Assembly (NCBI GenBank): GCA_029962745.1
Contig: CM057152.1
Coordinates: forward strand, 27,732,672 to 27,796,671
Direction of reading: 5' to 3'
From: Echinometra lucunter
Taxonomy: Eukaryota; Echinodermata; Echinoidea; Camarodonta; Echinometridae
DNA: 64,000 nt
This document shows, one piece after another, positions 1 through 11,131 of the stretch. The notes beneath the pieces are model-generated. The model was not told the DNA's origin. It did not search any database and worked only from the letters and a program-made list of their open reading frames with translations. The position numbers and the translations under genes are program-made. Each line of letters opens with the position of its first letter. Position 1 is the stretch's first letter.

Positions 1-65
1 GCTCTATTTCTCACACACACAATACAAAACAAAGCAAAAACAACTGCTCCTTTGAAAACCAGGAT

Positions 66-215
66 GCCATTGCATAAAAACTTGCTATTAAAGTAACTTT
101 GCCATCAATGGTAACTACCATGGTAACGTTGCTCAACAGCCAATCAAAATCCAGTATTCCATGAAAGTTACCATTGATGGCAAAGTTACTATAATAGCAA
201 GTTTTATGCAACGGC
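66..215. repeat. hairpin element with about 50-bp inverted arms
   Basis: The left arm at 66-116 and right arm at 166-215 are near-perfect reverse complements (core TAACTTTGCCATCAATGGTA). This is a miniature inverted-repeat element left of the last recognised dehydrogenase exon. Nothing else is recognised in 1-656. Confidence 0.8.
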
Positions 216-656
216 AACCAAAATGCTTCCATACAGACCTATCCTAGAATCGATTTGTGGGCAGCACCAATACTGCAGTGTCTCCAAGTTAGTGCGTATC
301 ATAGTGCTTATGTAACTCTGTGGTTGGGAATGGATTTCTCTACTGTGCACTCTACCAAAGATCATGAAGCGCATGCTTTATAATTTTTGCGCACTACATA
401 CACCGCAGAAATGCACTGCATTAACTCTATGGGGACACTGCAGTTTTGGGGCAGATCATCTGCTGCCCTCAACGATAAGCGGGATCAGTCTATACCAAGT
501 GAGCAGGTGAACCATAATTCTGTAAGAAATAACTGACTGATGACTGAATATGTAACTCCCCCCCTCCCCCCATTATTCCAGCAATAATATGACAATGCCA
601 TAGTGACGATAATTTCACAAACATCTTATTTATACTATATCCCCACTACACTCTAC

Positions 657-751
657 CTCTTTGCAATTTGCCCTTTCAGCAATCTCATCAATGTTACACT
701 GAAGAGAGTTGCTGCCGATGATAGCATCTGGTTTACACATCTGCGTGAGTC
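657..751 (-). CDS. dehydrogenase-like gene, coding exon 4
   Basis: Acceptor TGCACAG; completes an Arg codon, then 31 codons (LTQMCKPDAIIGSNS... to ...RANCKE). The donor is taken as GTAGAG, which keeps phase 0; a stop follows in frame if it is not used. The next exon should lie beyond the window or in 1-656, where I could not recognise it. Confidence 0.72.
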
Positions 752-3700
752 CTGTGCATTAAAAACAAAGTAAGATACGCACTAAAATAACAGACAGCAT
801 TCAATTTTCTAACTTACTCAGTAAGAAAGAAAGAGAGAGGGAAGGGAGAGACACTCTTCAGAGAAAACCACAGAAATAGTTCAGAGGTATTAAAGATCAA
901 TTTTTTTATAGACAGAATGGAATAACAAGCATGAAGGACAAGTAAAAGTACATTATTTTGTTTATTTATAAACTAAGAAAGAATTATTAGTTTTTGCTCA
1001 GAGAAAACAGACAGGAACAGCAAGTATGTAGATACCACAATAAGAGAATTGGGGCCTTTTTCTTGAAACCATCATAAGTCTAAGTTTGCAAACATCCTAT
1101 TGAAACATAATATTCTACATATACAACACATGTCTCTATAAGACCTATGGGCTGTCCAAGAACTTAGACTACGATGGTTTCGAGAAACTGGCCCGTGGAA
1201 GAAAGTGAAATAGAAATAAGGAAAACCTACTTTCAAACAAGTCTTTCTTGATTTCTAGATCTTCTATCACAGCCTCAAAGATGAATTCTGCATCCTCCAC
1301 AGTATCTTCCAGCCGACTCATACATAATACTTGACCCTTGAATAAAGCAAATATAAGGTTCATAGGTTTTAGTACATACTTCTGCTTTAATCAAATTTCT
1401 CTTGTACCTTTCAATCAAAATCAAAGATTTGATCAATTGTAGATCAACTTTGGTTGTCTGGGGTTTTTTCTCCCAATTTACAACCAAAAAGGATTACAAA
1501 TTCTGAACACTTTTTGAACAAAGTTTCCTTTACTATGTCCATGTATACCATTGTATCCAGATGAAGGCCACATTACATGCTTCAAGATGTGTCTACAAAC
1601 TCCATATGGTTCATAATTCATTACAAAAAATGTTATCATATAAATTATTTTTGTATGTTTCAGTTATGGTTAACAAAATACCATATCAGTTTTACACTTT
1701 ATTTTTATTAAAATAGAACTACGGGAAACTACGGAGGAAGATTTGCTTAATTTGCAAAAATGAATTTTTGAATCTAAAATTTGTTGAAAAAAATATATCA
1801 AAACAACAAAAAAAAAACCCTCTGAAATATTACAGGCCTAATTAATTCTTATGATCGATGTAACTTACAATTAATAAAGAAACATTTGGTGGTCACATAG
1901 GCTAAATCTCAATTCATTCATTTCAAAGTTTGTAGCTATATTTTAACCCATTACTAAGATGCTTGGGAATAAGTATGCCAAAGTTATTTAAAAACTGTGT
2001 TGTAAATAAGAAACAAAGTGGTTGAGTTTAATTTTTATGTCAAAGAATTCTTTGTTATACTAACTGCCAATAAAACAAAATACTATTTCTATATAGTATA
2101 GAGTTTCTTCCAGTATTTTTCACCTTTCTCGGCACTTAGGAAGGGTGGATTTTTCCTTGTTCCTGTATATAAGGCGCATCCTGACTTTTTAGATATATTT
2201 GAGTGGAAAAAAGTGCGCCTTACACACAGAATTTTACGGTATTCACATTATTAGCATTAGCAAATTATCCTTAGATTGTTAAAAAATGATGATTACCAGA
2301 AATCTTGGGTGTGTCATCAACCCATCTCTATGCAACTCATCTTTGTCCTGATCTAAATTCTCCTGAGCAGCTGAGAGAGCTTGTGGATTGACATCATAGA
2401 TTTTCACCCTGTGCCCATGATATGCCATACATCCTGTGATGGAAAGATAACTTTAATCGATAGTTCGGTCTAGACTCTCATCATAGTAGATTTTATTTCA
2501 TTTCTCAGTTTACAAATTCATGCACTATTATATGAATAGTGCATGGCCTATCATGCACCATAATGGATTATGTGCACAACAAATACTAAATTATCCCGAG
2601 TGCAGTTTTGTTTTACAAAGGCGATTTCGCAGCATGATTAATTTCCATTTCAATAGTGCGACCTCCGACATCGTGAGTCCACCTACACCCGCTCGTCCGG
2701 CCACAGGCGAAGAGTGGTACAGCGTTGTGCTGTTGCACTCTCGCACATACTCTGCGTTTACCGATACATGCGAGAGTGCAACGCTGTACCAAATTTCCCT
2801 TTTTGCATGGCAAGTTGGAGCATAGCATGACAAAACATGCACTTGCGCATGCGCATTTGCAAACCAACAAAGAAAAGATAGGAGCCTTCGCAATCGAGTT
2901 AAGCGTGAAGTGCAGTTATGCAAGGAAGCTTTCTATGTCCAAAAAGTGAAGAATCTTCGGAAATGTCATCCTAAAAATTGGCATCAACAAATACGTAGTA
3001 TCACTGGAATCAAGAAGAAATCTACTGCTCTACCTGGCAGTGAAATGTGTCTTTTAGACCAAGCTAGTTTCATCAACAACCACTTTGCAGAAATTTGTTG
3101 CCAACTGCCTGCACTTGATAGGTCTTCCTTATCCCCTTTTTTACCTGCTCCCTATCCTTCTCCCAGCGTCGCAACCTACCAAGTGTACCAGGAGTTATGT
3201 AAACTCAATCCATCCAAGTCTACCCATCACGATGACCTACCTCAGCTACCTGCAAGACTTATCTCAGAATTCGCTCCTGAGATAGCGGAACCGCTGACTA
3301 TGATTTTTAATAGAAGCTTAGAAACAGGTGTTTTCCCAGATTGCTGGAAGGTATCAGACATCGTTCCAGTCCCCAATTGTACACCATGTAATACTGTTGA
3401 CCAGTTAAGACCAATATCATTGACCCCTACTTTTGCTAAAGTTTTTGAATCATTTCTTACTAGGTGGTTATGTCAGGATATCTTGAGTAAAATTGATGAT
3501 CAACAGTTTGGTAACATGAAAGGATCATCAACCTCACACTACTTGATTAGTATGATTGATTCAGTTCTGAAAGCTCTCGACAAACCTGGTCATGTTGCTA
3601 CCATTTGTACCATTGATTATGCGAAGGCATTTGATCACATCAACCATAATGTACTGATTGAGAAGCTTATTGAGTTGGGTGCTAATCCAAACATTATCCT

Positions 3701-6700
3701 TCTCTTGTGTAGTTATCTAGAGAATAGATCTCATTGTGTTCGTGTAGAGTCTACTCATAGTGAACTGGCATCCACTACTTGTGGAGTGCCGCAAGGTACA
3801 AGGCTCGGTCCTATCCTCTTCCTGGTTATGATTAATGATATAGCAACTTCCACCTCATTAAGATGAAATATGTGGATGATCTAAGTATTGCTGAAATAAG
3901 ACACAAATCTCAACCTTCTACCCTGCAAGATCATTTGTCATTGATCACCGAATGTTCCACTAGTATTCAGATGACCCCCAAGCCAGAAAAGTGTAAAGTA
4001 ATGCATCTTTCCTTTCTCAGGAACCAGATCATCATGCCTGAGATCACCATCGGTGATGTTGTTCTCCAACCCACTGAGTATGTTAAGTTGTTAGGGGTGT
4101 ATTTACAATCTGACATGAAGTGGGACATGAACCGTAGATAATGCTGTTAAACAGGCATCTCGACGATTGTACATCCTTTGTGTACTAAAGAAACACATGC
4201 TCCTAGAGATGATTTAGTTGCCATTTATAGCATGTACATTAGGCCACTCGTGGAATATGCCTCACCTGTGTGGTCTTCTTCCATTACTGCTCAGCAGTCA
4301 GATAAGAATGAACGAGTACAAAGAAGAGCTTGTCGTATCATACTAGGATATGGTAACTACGTTGATTATCCTCATGCTCTCGAGTGTTTGGATATTCCCA
4401 CCCTTGCAGATAGACGACAACAGTTACTAACAAATTTTGTTACGTCATTCTTACAGTCTAGGCATGTTTCCATGCTTCCCCCACGTAGGGATTCTTTACC
4501 CAACTTCCGTCAGTTGAGGAATAGTGATCGCATTTGCCAACCTCCTTGCCGTACTACCAGATACCGAAATTCTTTTATACCACAGGCAGTGAAGATAATC
4601 AACACTCTAAAGCTTGTGTAATATGTCACTCTTTTCATTATTTGTATGATCCGGGTTTTTTGCAATATCTGCAGATGTAATATTGCACTCTCTCAGGTAG
4701 TGTTATTCCCTCTCTCTCCTTCCTCTCTACTCCCTCTTTCTCACTCCAAACCTATCCTCTCTCCTAACTCTTCTCTTCTATGGGAATTAAACACAATAAA
4801 TTATATCTTTTTAATGATCCAGGTTCCATTGCAATACTTGCATATTTATTATTGTACATGTATACTCTCAGGCTGTGTTATTTCCTTTCTTTCTTTCTCT
4901 CCACTTCCTCTTTCTTATTCTTTCTTATTCTAAACCTATCCTCTCTCCTAACCCTCTCTCTTCTATGGGAATTACACACATTGCATTATATCCTTGTAAT
5001 ATGATTTCCTCTCTTTAAATTGTGAGAACATTTCTGTATATTTGCATATGTACTTGCATATAACTACCCTGCCTTTCCTCTATCTTCTTCTATTTCTATC
5101 TTTCCCCTATCTTCATATTTCCTCCTCTTTTCCTTAGATTTCTCTCTCATAATCCTATGACCTTTTAGGGGTGGCTAATGTAGAGTATGTTGTAGAATGC
5201 AGTATTATAATTTGTGTATACATGTACTATTACACTATTTATAGATTACAGTAAATTTACTGATCATCCTCATACTGTTGAGTGTTTGGATTTTTTCCAC
5301 CTTTGCAGGTAGTTGGCAGCAGTCAGCAAGCATGTGTATCTATGTATAACCTATTATGTTCAGTCTGTATTGTTGTTTCCCTTTTCTTTCTCTCCTTCTC
5401 TCCCTATTCTTTCTTCCTTCTTGTTCTGCTTCTATCTTCTTTCCAAACCTTATACTCTTTGGGAAATAACATGCACCTTATGCAATACATTCATGTTTCC
5501 CACTAAGGGAACAGAATATCGGTAATGATATTCATGCTGTGTTATCTCCTACATCTATAATAAGTGCTTAGTTCTTTGAGTGCTGTATGATTGTAATTGT
5601 ATTTGTTTTCTTTTTGATATACATGTACTTACTCCCTTCTCCCTACTCCTCTTCTATTCTTCTCTTTTTCCTTGACTCTCTCGATTCCTCCTTATTCTCT
5701 TTTCCTCGTTGATTTTCTGGCATATTCGTGTTTCAGGCCCCACTCAATTAATGCATTTTGAGTGGGGCTGATGCCCACATACATCATGATCGATTATCTC
5801 TCCTGACCTAACTTAGACCACAGCTAACTAGGACAGAAATAGAAGACGATGGACTTTCACAATTTTTTGAAAAGAATGTGTCGATCGATCATCACGTTTA
5901 ATCATCATCTTCTTTTAAAACTCTCTTATATATACTCGTATTAACGGCCCCACCAAACGCGATTCAAATATGATTAATACAGCATCGGGGCTGATGAGCA
6001 CAGTATATATACTCGTGTTTACGGCCCCACCAAACGGGATCCAAATGTGATTAACACAGCAGCAGGGCTGATGCCCATCAGCCCCACTACCGTGATAATC
6101 AATTCATAATCCCGTTTGGTGGGGCCGTAAACACGAGTATACAGTATATTAAGGAGTGGTCAATCGAGTAATGTTAAAAATGTGAAAATGTAAAAATGAG
6201 TTTCATGATCGATCAACTATTGAACGAATAATAAAATGTAGGCCTAATATTATAAGTTCGTGGGGGAATCAGCCCCACATTCAAACTATATTAGAGATGG
6301 GGCCTGAAACACGATATTGCCGATTTTCTTTTCCTCTTAACCTTTCATTCTCTTGGGAGTAATTTAATTTATTTATAATTTATAAGGGAAATGAGACCCT
6401 GGGGAAGATTGGTTTAGTGGGGGCGGGGGAATTTTTAAGGGAGGTACTCTTTGGGGTTATTGGGGATGGGATGGTGTTTTTCTTTTTTTTTTGTTTTTTT
6501 GTTTTTTTTGTTTTGTTTTGTTCTGTTAATTCTTTGAGCTGATAGGTTGTTCTGGGGTGTTCTCATGGGTGGTTCTTTCATAATGGGGTGTTGGAGGTTT
6601 TCTCTGTTCCCTCCTCTCATGGAGGTTGATTTGTTTTCCCCTGGGTCTCATTCTCCTTTGTTGTATTGTCATATGGCATTATCGTGAAATAGGAAACCAC

Positions 6701-7257
6701 CGTTCACTTTGTACAGCAGCGCTTTATTCAGTCACACGCATTGGTTTCCTATTTCCACCTCCATTCTCTTTGTACACAAGTGCGTGCGTCAAATGAACGA
6801 GTGGTTTCCTAAACCACGATATGGCCTGTCATATATTACAGGTATTTTCTTAGTTGCAACTGATTGTTAATTATTCTGTAATTTGATTTGACATGTGTAT
6901 TTATGTATATTTCTTTGATTTGTACACAAGGCAAGTGTCGGTCTTTGGACCGTTTGTCTCTGTTCTTTGATTGTTTTTTAACTGAATAAATCCAATATAT
7001 AATATTTTAGAAGATCTAAGTTCGCGTCGGCAATTAGTTTCGCTATTCAAAAGTTAAACACCGTTTTGAACTACACCTACGGGTGGATACAATTAACCAC
7101 ACGCGTGTGGCCGTAAAGTCTAAGACACACGCGTGTGGCTGTATTAAAACTGCCTAAAATATAGGCCCCGGTTAATGCCCCAAGTCACAGATGGCTAATT
7201 CTTACCTGCAATTTTTGTACCCATGAGGCCGCAACCGAGTACTGCTATTTTCACCAT
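657..7257 (-). CDS. 3-hydroxyacyl-CoA dehydrogenase-like protein, 5' part (partial gene)
   Basis: Four spliced exons (7206-7257, 2297-2433, 1231-1336, 657-751) join in frame into 130 residues and then run off the left edge. The protein starts MVKIAVLGCGLMGTKIA, a Rossmann nucleotide-binding strand-loop with GxGxxG at residues 8-13. An acidic residue ends strand 2 (YDVN, about residue 31), as in NAD-binding 3-hydroxyacyl-CoA dehydrogenases. A segment EAVIEDLEIKKDLFE (about 84-98) matches the family's conserved 'E-x-V-x-E-D-L-x-x-K' region, and exon 4 continues the NAD domain. The family oxidises 3-hydroxyacyl-CoA or related 3-hydroxy acids (lambda-crystallin/L-gulonate dehydrogenase is a relative); the substrate cannot be told from this half. 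The start has a good context (acc before ATGG) and an in-frame TGA two codons upstream. It is divergent from CAMKMT. The C-terminal dimerisation domain lies outside the window. Confidence 0.82.
1051..1194. repeat. MITE-like inverted repeat in dehydrogenase intron 3
   Basis: Arms 1051-1087 and 1161-1194 are imperfect reverse complements (GGGGCC...TTGAAACCATC / GATGGTTTC...GGCCC). It ends only 37 bp from the exon 3 donor. The rest of the introns 752-1230 and 1337-2296 show nothing beyond a short 8-bp palindrome pair (AAGGCGCA/TGCGCCTT) near 2174-2220. Confidence 0.7.
1231..1336 (-). CDS. dehydrogenase-like gene, coding exon 3
   Basis: Acceptor TTCAAG, donor GTAGGT. 35 codons plus one base; contains DAEFIFEAVIEDLEIKKDLF, the most diagnostic stretch of the family in this window. 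Confidence 0.82.
2297..2433 (-). CDS. dehydrogenase-like gene, coding exon 2
   Basis: Acceptor ...CACAG and donor GTAATC. Completes a Gly codon, then 45 codons including the strand-2 acidic residue (KIYDVN). Phase 1 in, phase 0 out. Confidence 0.8.
2600..2800. repeat. dispersed repeat with hairpin, related copy at 62340-62505
   Basis: 2626-2720 matches the reverse complement of 62390-62495 (shared words such as ATTAATTTCCATTTCAATAG). Within it, 2714-2790 is a hairpin with 20-nt arms (GGTACAGCGTTG...CAACGCTGTACC). It sits at the decayed 5' edge of the LINE fragment. It could be a SINE or part of a foldback element; no A/B box was identified. Confidence 0.6.
2820..4621 (+). pseudogene. 5'-truncated, frameshifted non-LTR retrotransposon reverse transcriptase
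   Basis: Three open blocks (about 2910-3866, 3863-4141, 4178-4621) together give the C-terminal part of a LINE pol ORF of the Jockey/CR1-like type. In order they show an endonuclease-RT linker (RNRVKRE...WHQQIRSITG), fingers (DIVPVPN, LRPISLTP), RT motif A (DYAKAFDHIN), motif B (GVPQGT), then after a frameshift the catalytic YVDD at about 3868-3880, and a thumb/connection region (LVEYASPVWSS). The reading frame breaks near 3866 and between 4141 and 4178, and stops precede 2830, so the copy is dead. The apurinic-type endonuclease domain is missing. It lies in intron 1 of the dehydrogenase gene, antisense to it. Confidence 0.88.
4646..5030 (+). repeat. imperfect tandem duplication in the LINE 3' region
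   Basis: Two about 170-185 bp units beginning GATCC(A/G)GGTT (4648 and 4816) and containing CTATGGGAATTA(A/C)ACACA (near 4778 and 4963), separated by pyrimidine-rich stretches. Downstream to about 5700 is similar T/C-rich sequence, probably LINE 3' UTR. Confidence 0.65.
5711..6328. repeat. nested inverted-repeat (foldback) element
   Basis: The outer arms 5711-5744 and 6297-6328 are reverse complements around CGTGTTTCAGGCCCCA. Nested inside, 6001-6040 pairs with 6109-6148 (CTCGTGTTTACGGCCCCACC), and a further partial copy of the same arm lies at 5930-5970. This suggests one foldback element inserted in a relative. Confidence 0.75.
6662..6840. repeat. dispersed repeat related to 62890-63013
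   Basis: 6678-6792 matches the reverse complement of 62890-63013 (shared GCGCTTTATTCAGTCACAC and TTCACTTTGTACAG). Its own ends are inverted (GTGAAATAGGAAACCAC ... GTGGTTTCCT). Confidence 0.65.
7020..7068 (+). repeat. left arm of a 1.9-kb inverted-repeat pair
   Basis: TTCGCGTCGGCAATTAGTTT and the following CGCTATTCAAAA are found reverse-complemented at 8848-8895. This arm lies in intron 1 of the dehydrogenase gene, the other in intron 1 of CAMKMT. Confidence 0.8.
7206..7257 (-). CDS. dehydrogenase-like gene, coding exon 1
   Basis: ATG at 7257-7255, 17 codons plus one base, then donor GTAAGA. Encodes the GCGLMG dinucleotide-binding loop. Phase 1 end joins exon 2. Confidence 0.85.
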
Positions 7258-7268
7258 GGTTCACTCAT
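7251..7268 (-). promoter_or_regulatory. short overlapping upstream ORF at the dehydrogenase start
   Basis: An ATG at 7268 opens a five-codon frame (M-S-E-P-W-stop) whose TGA ends inside codons 2-3 of the main frame. If the transcript starts upstream, ribosomes using it would terminate just past the main start, a layout that can tune initiation. The role is inference. Confidence 0.4.
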
Positions 7269-8459
7269 CCAGCAGACTTTGAATGTATTTTCAAGAAATA
7301 GAGAAGAATTAGCTTGGAAAATACCGGGGAAATTCTTCAGCTAAAAATAATGTTTGTTGTTGTGATAAAGGGGAAATTTAGGCACATTCCGCTTCTGGTT
7401 TAAATTCAAATTCTGGACAATCAAAATAAATTTTATTAACTCTAAACGTATAATTTTAAAAATGTTATTATTATTTTAAAAATAAATTAAAGTAGTATAT
7501 ATGTGATTTTATGTTCAAGTAGTATATATTTGTAGCTTTTTTATGAAGTAGTGATGATTTACAGAAATCACGTCGTCTGCTACGCAATTACGTACTAGTA
7601 AGGCATGATGTTCATGCATTGTTCTCCGGTTCTCAGGGTTTCTATTTATTCATTAATTTCATTTATTTAAAATTAAAACCTTTATCTGTCTTTATTACCA
7701 AAGTAATTACCATTCTTCAGTTATACGTAAATTACACATAAAAATGGAAGGAAATGAAGATAAATCCTACATCTTATTCTGCATTCCTGTTCTTACTCAC
7801 CTACATCTAGCTATCTATCTCCCTTCAGCTGCTTATTACACTAATCCTGCGCTAGCGGCTAGGCAGCATGCACAGACTGCTAGCTAGGCGGATAGGCTAG
7901 GCGAAGCCACCGTGCGCTTCTATAATGTTTGGGCAAAGCTAGCGAGCCGATATGCATGCAGCATGCTGGCTCCGCATAGCGCTCGGCTGTATATATGCAG
8001 ATAGTAGTAAATCTTGATGCTGGCAAATTCGGGGCAGGGGCGCAGTATTCGTAAAGTGGGTACAGTATACAGCGGCGGCGATCGCCCGGCAAACTGGCAG
8101 CTCTGTCAATCCCGGTACCGGTACACATGGTACACTGGACATTTGCTGCAGTTTTCCTGTGTTCTTCATTTTCAAGTGCTTCACCCGAGCCTCAGAAGTG
8201 AGAATGATCGTACTTTCGTAGCTCACTAGCTGCTCAGCTCAGCCTCAGTGACATCGGTTTCAAACTAACAGTACTAACACTAACTATTTGGTCTGGCCTA
8301 TACTGGAGTGGGAAATCAGCGAATTTGACTATTTCAAAGACTGTGTAAAAACAGGAATCTTGACAATGCCAGGAACATGATAGGCATAGGGGGGATAGGA
8401 GAATCCACAATTGCACAAAAGCCAAAAAATATCCAAGCATTAGTGTGAACGAGTCAAGG
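7258..8459. promoter_or_regulatory. divergent (bidirectional) promoter region between two gene starts
   Basis: The two start codons, 7257 on the minus strand and 8460 on the plus strand, point away from each other over 1.2 kb, so both 5' UTRs and promoters must lie here. The stretch 7850-8110 is locally richer in G+C and CpG than the surroundings, with GCTAGC-type short palindromes. No clear TATA element is assigned. Short upstream ATG frames precede the CAMKMT start (8366-8380 and 8377-8448). Transcription start sites cannot be read from sequence alone. Confidence 0.6.
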
Positions 8460-8528
8460 ATGTCTTCTAACAAGGACTTCAAAGAAAGCGACAGTGTTGC
8501 AAAACAACGATGGAAACTTCTTGGAAAG
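8460..8528 (+). CDS. CAMKMT: CAMKMT exon 1
   Basis: 23 codons ending QRWKLLGK, then donor GTAAAA; phase 0. RWKLL matches the N-terminal RWK(L/I)L of animal CAMKMT proteins. Confidence 0.85.
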
Positions 8529-11093
8529 GTAAAAAAGAAAAGTCACAGGAATATGCTTGCCTGATTCTAACAGAGATGTAGCCAAGCTTCAATGCCAAAG
8601 ATGATGATGATGATGATGATGGTGTTGGTGGTGATGGTGAATGGCTGTAGTTTTGATGAGGAGGATTAGGATGATGATGGTAATGCCACTGGTGATAGTG
8701 ATGGTAATGATGAAGTAGCTGATGTAGATAAATAATGATAATGATCACTGTCAAAGGTAGGCAGGTAGGGGATCCCTTTTGCAGCCCACAAATTCAAGCT
8801 ACCTTCATACCTTGTCATATTGTAGATCTAGAGGTAGAAACCTGTAGGTCAAAACGGCGTTTTGAATAGCGAAACTAATTGCCGACGCGAACGTGAAATA
8901 CATTGACTTAGAGCTTCTATAATAGAGAGGAAAAGTTTTGATTTTGCTTACCAGCAATGTTCCTGAGGCTCTCAATTTTCTCCTTTCTGCTTCGTATCTG
9001 ATTTTAAGAAGAAAACTGATGCTTATCAGACTCGTAGGTCGACAGCATTCCGTCGAGTAACCAACAGAAAAGCATGCTATGTAGTTTCGGTACAGAATTG
9101 TCACTTTTGCGGGACGAGGTCAATTCATTGACCGTGTACACAGGATGAGTGGAGGTAGATGATTAAGATCTTTCCACAAAATAATAAAATTGTAAACTTC
9201 TTTTTAATGGGGGGAAAAATTAAAAATAAATTTCGGTTGAATTAATGATGCGCCTACTTACAAATCATGTGAAAGGACATGTTTTCCAATTCAGTAATAT
9301 ACATGTCTGGGAAATATCCCACCGAACATACACAGCTTTATGCGTAACACATTACACACAGAGTATTATGCACACAAAGATACACACACACTGATCCAGA
9401 CATTTCCTGGCACAGGCACTCATCTATTCAACATTTGAATTCAAACTGTTGTAACGGTTCAAGAAATTGGGAATAGTTTTTTTCATTTCCTAACAAAAAA
9501 ATTGCAAAGCCTATGACTATGATATTTCATGACATTATCTGTATGGTATACTTTTCGACCCTCGTAAGTTTCATGAAGTTTCCAAAAAATCTGCAAAGGG
9601 GATGCCCTACCTTTAAGGTGATCTGAATGAGAGTTTATCGGATGATTCGGAGATAAGTTCATTATTTTCATTTTCATTTGCTTTTTACAATATTCCATTT
9701 CCCTAACAGGCTGTGGTGAACAAGAGATTAAACAATAAAATTGAGAGGAAAATCATAACCGGGGATGTGTCTGTGAGAAGATTTAGCTCTTATGGATTGT
9801 TGACAACCAAGAAACTTCCTTCATCATCATCAGCATCGTCAGATAGTACAGATGATTGCTCTTGGTTTCAGTATTCAAGCCCATCCCATGAATATTTTTG
9901 CATCTCTGTCAGGTCTGTATGTCATGCAAGCAATGGTGGCTTTATTTGTTCTCTGAATTGTTGTTGATTTTCTTCATTTTTCAACATATTTTTATATGTT
10001 GCTGATGTCTTTGTTGTCCCCATCAGCTTCCATTCTGAAGGCAGTTTTCTTTAAGAAAATATGAGGCAGAATATAAGATCACTGGAGGGTTGATGAGCAA
10101 AGAGGGACAATACTTGCCGTTACCAAAGTCTAACCGCCCCCCCCCCCCACCCGCCAAAAAAATATCCAGTAGTGCTTTCCTCCTTCCCTCTCTCCCTCCC
10201 TTTTAAATTCCAAAACAAAAACCTTAGAAAAGAGATAGCTGTTTTTTTTTTGTTTGTTTCTTTATTACATTTTGTTGTTTTTTGTTGTTTTTGTTGTTGT
10301 TGTTGTTTTTTTTGTTGTTTTGTTTTGCTTTCTCAGGAAATGCTTTAAGGAAATTGTGCCTCTCTCCCCATTTTGTCTAATGTAGAGTGATTGGGCCTTG
10401 GATGTTTGTTTTAAAACAATTGCAATATGTTCATGACTTCAATTTTCCATTAGTAAGATGCGTACTCTGTAGAGTGTTAATGCACTCTGCATTTCTACTT
10501 TTTTTTTATAGACATCTCAAACAGCAGTTCTCACCTGAAGAGTTGATCGGCTTTAACAACACTGGAAATGTTTGTAAGTATATCACCTTATATACAGTAT
10601 TTTCCCCTTCCCCTTTTCTCCCTCTCTCAAAAAAATCATTATTGCCTGTTTCAGTTCTATCATCATTTGTATTATTCAACATTTCAAGAAATGGGGAAAC
10701 CTGAATGTGATTGCTCCTCTTTAACATTAGAAAGAGACTCTCTAAAGCATCTTTATAAGATGACTTTGGAAATGTTTTGTGAATCTGCCTACATGTATAT
10801 GTTTTTAATACGAGATTTAGCCGGAATTTGTGTAACCAAAGCGCAGTAAGAGTGACAAATGGTGTGGTGATGAATGTATGAATTTTTTTGTAAGTAAGTG
10901 GAGGCAACATTCTTTGAATGGCATGAGGTAGAGCTTTCTTTTCTGCTTCACATTTATTTTGTAATTTCTTACAAGACTTGTTTGCAAAAATTGCAACATT
11001 ATTTGGTTTATGTTGTTTTGTCCATGTTCAGTTATAATCAAACGTGTTATCATATTGTGATGTTATTTGAATACCAACACCCCATCCCCCCCC

Positions 11094-11131
<38 letters not shown>

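Noticed and set aside
2520..2923. Overlapping 74-110 codon frames on both strands
   Set aside because: Open in several frames because of the hairpin repeat; not coding apart from the LINE remnant.
9913..9922. Stronger-looking GTATGT donor 4 bp after the chosen CAMKMT exon 2 end
   Set aside because: Using it shifts the frame into exon 3; only the AG|GTCTGT donor keeps ISVRH and the downstream GFNNTGNVC.
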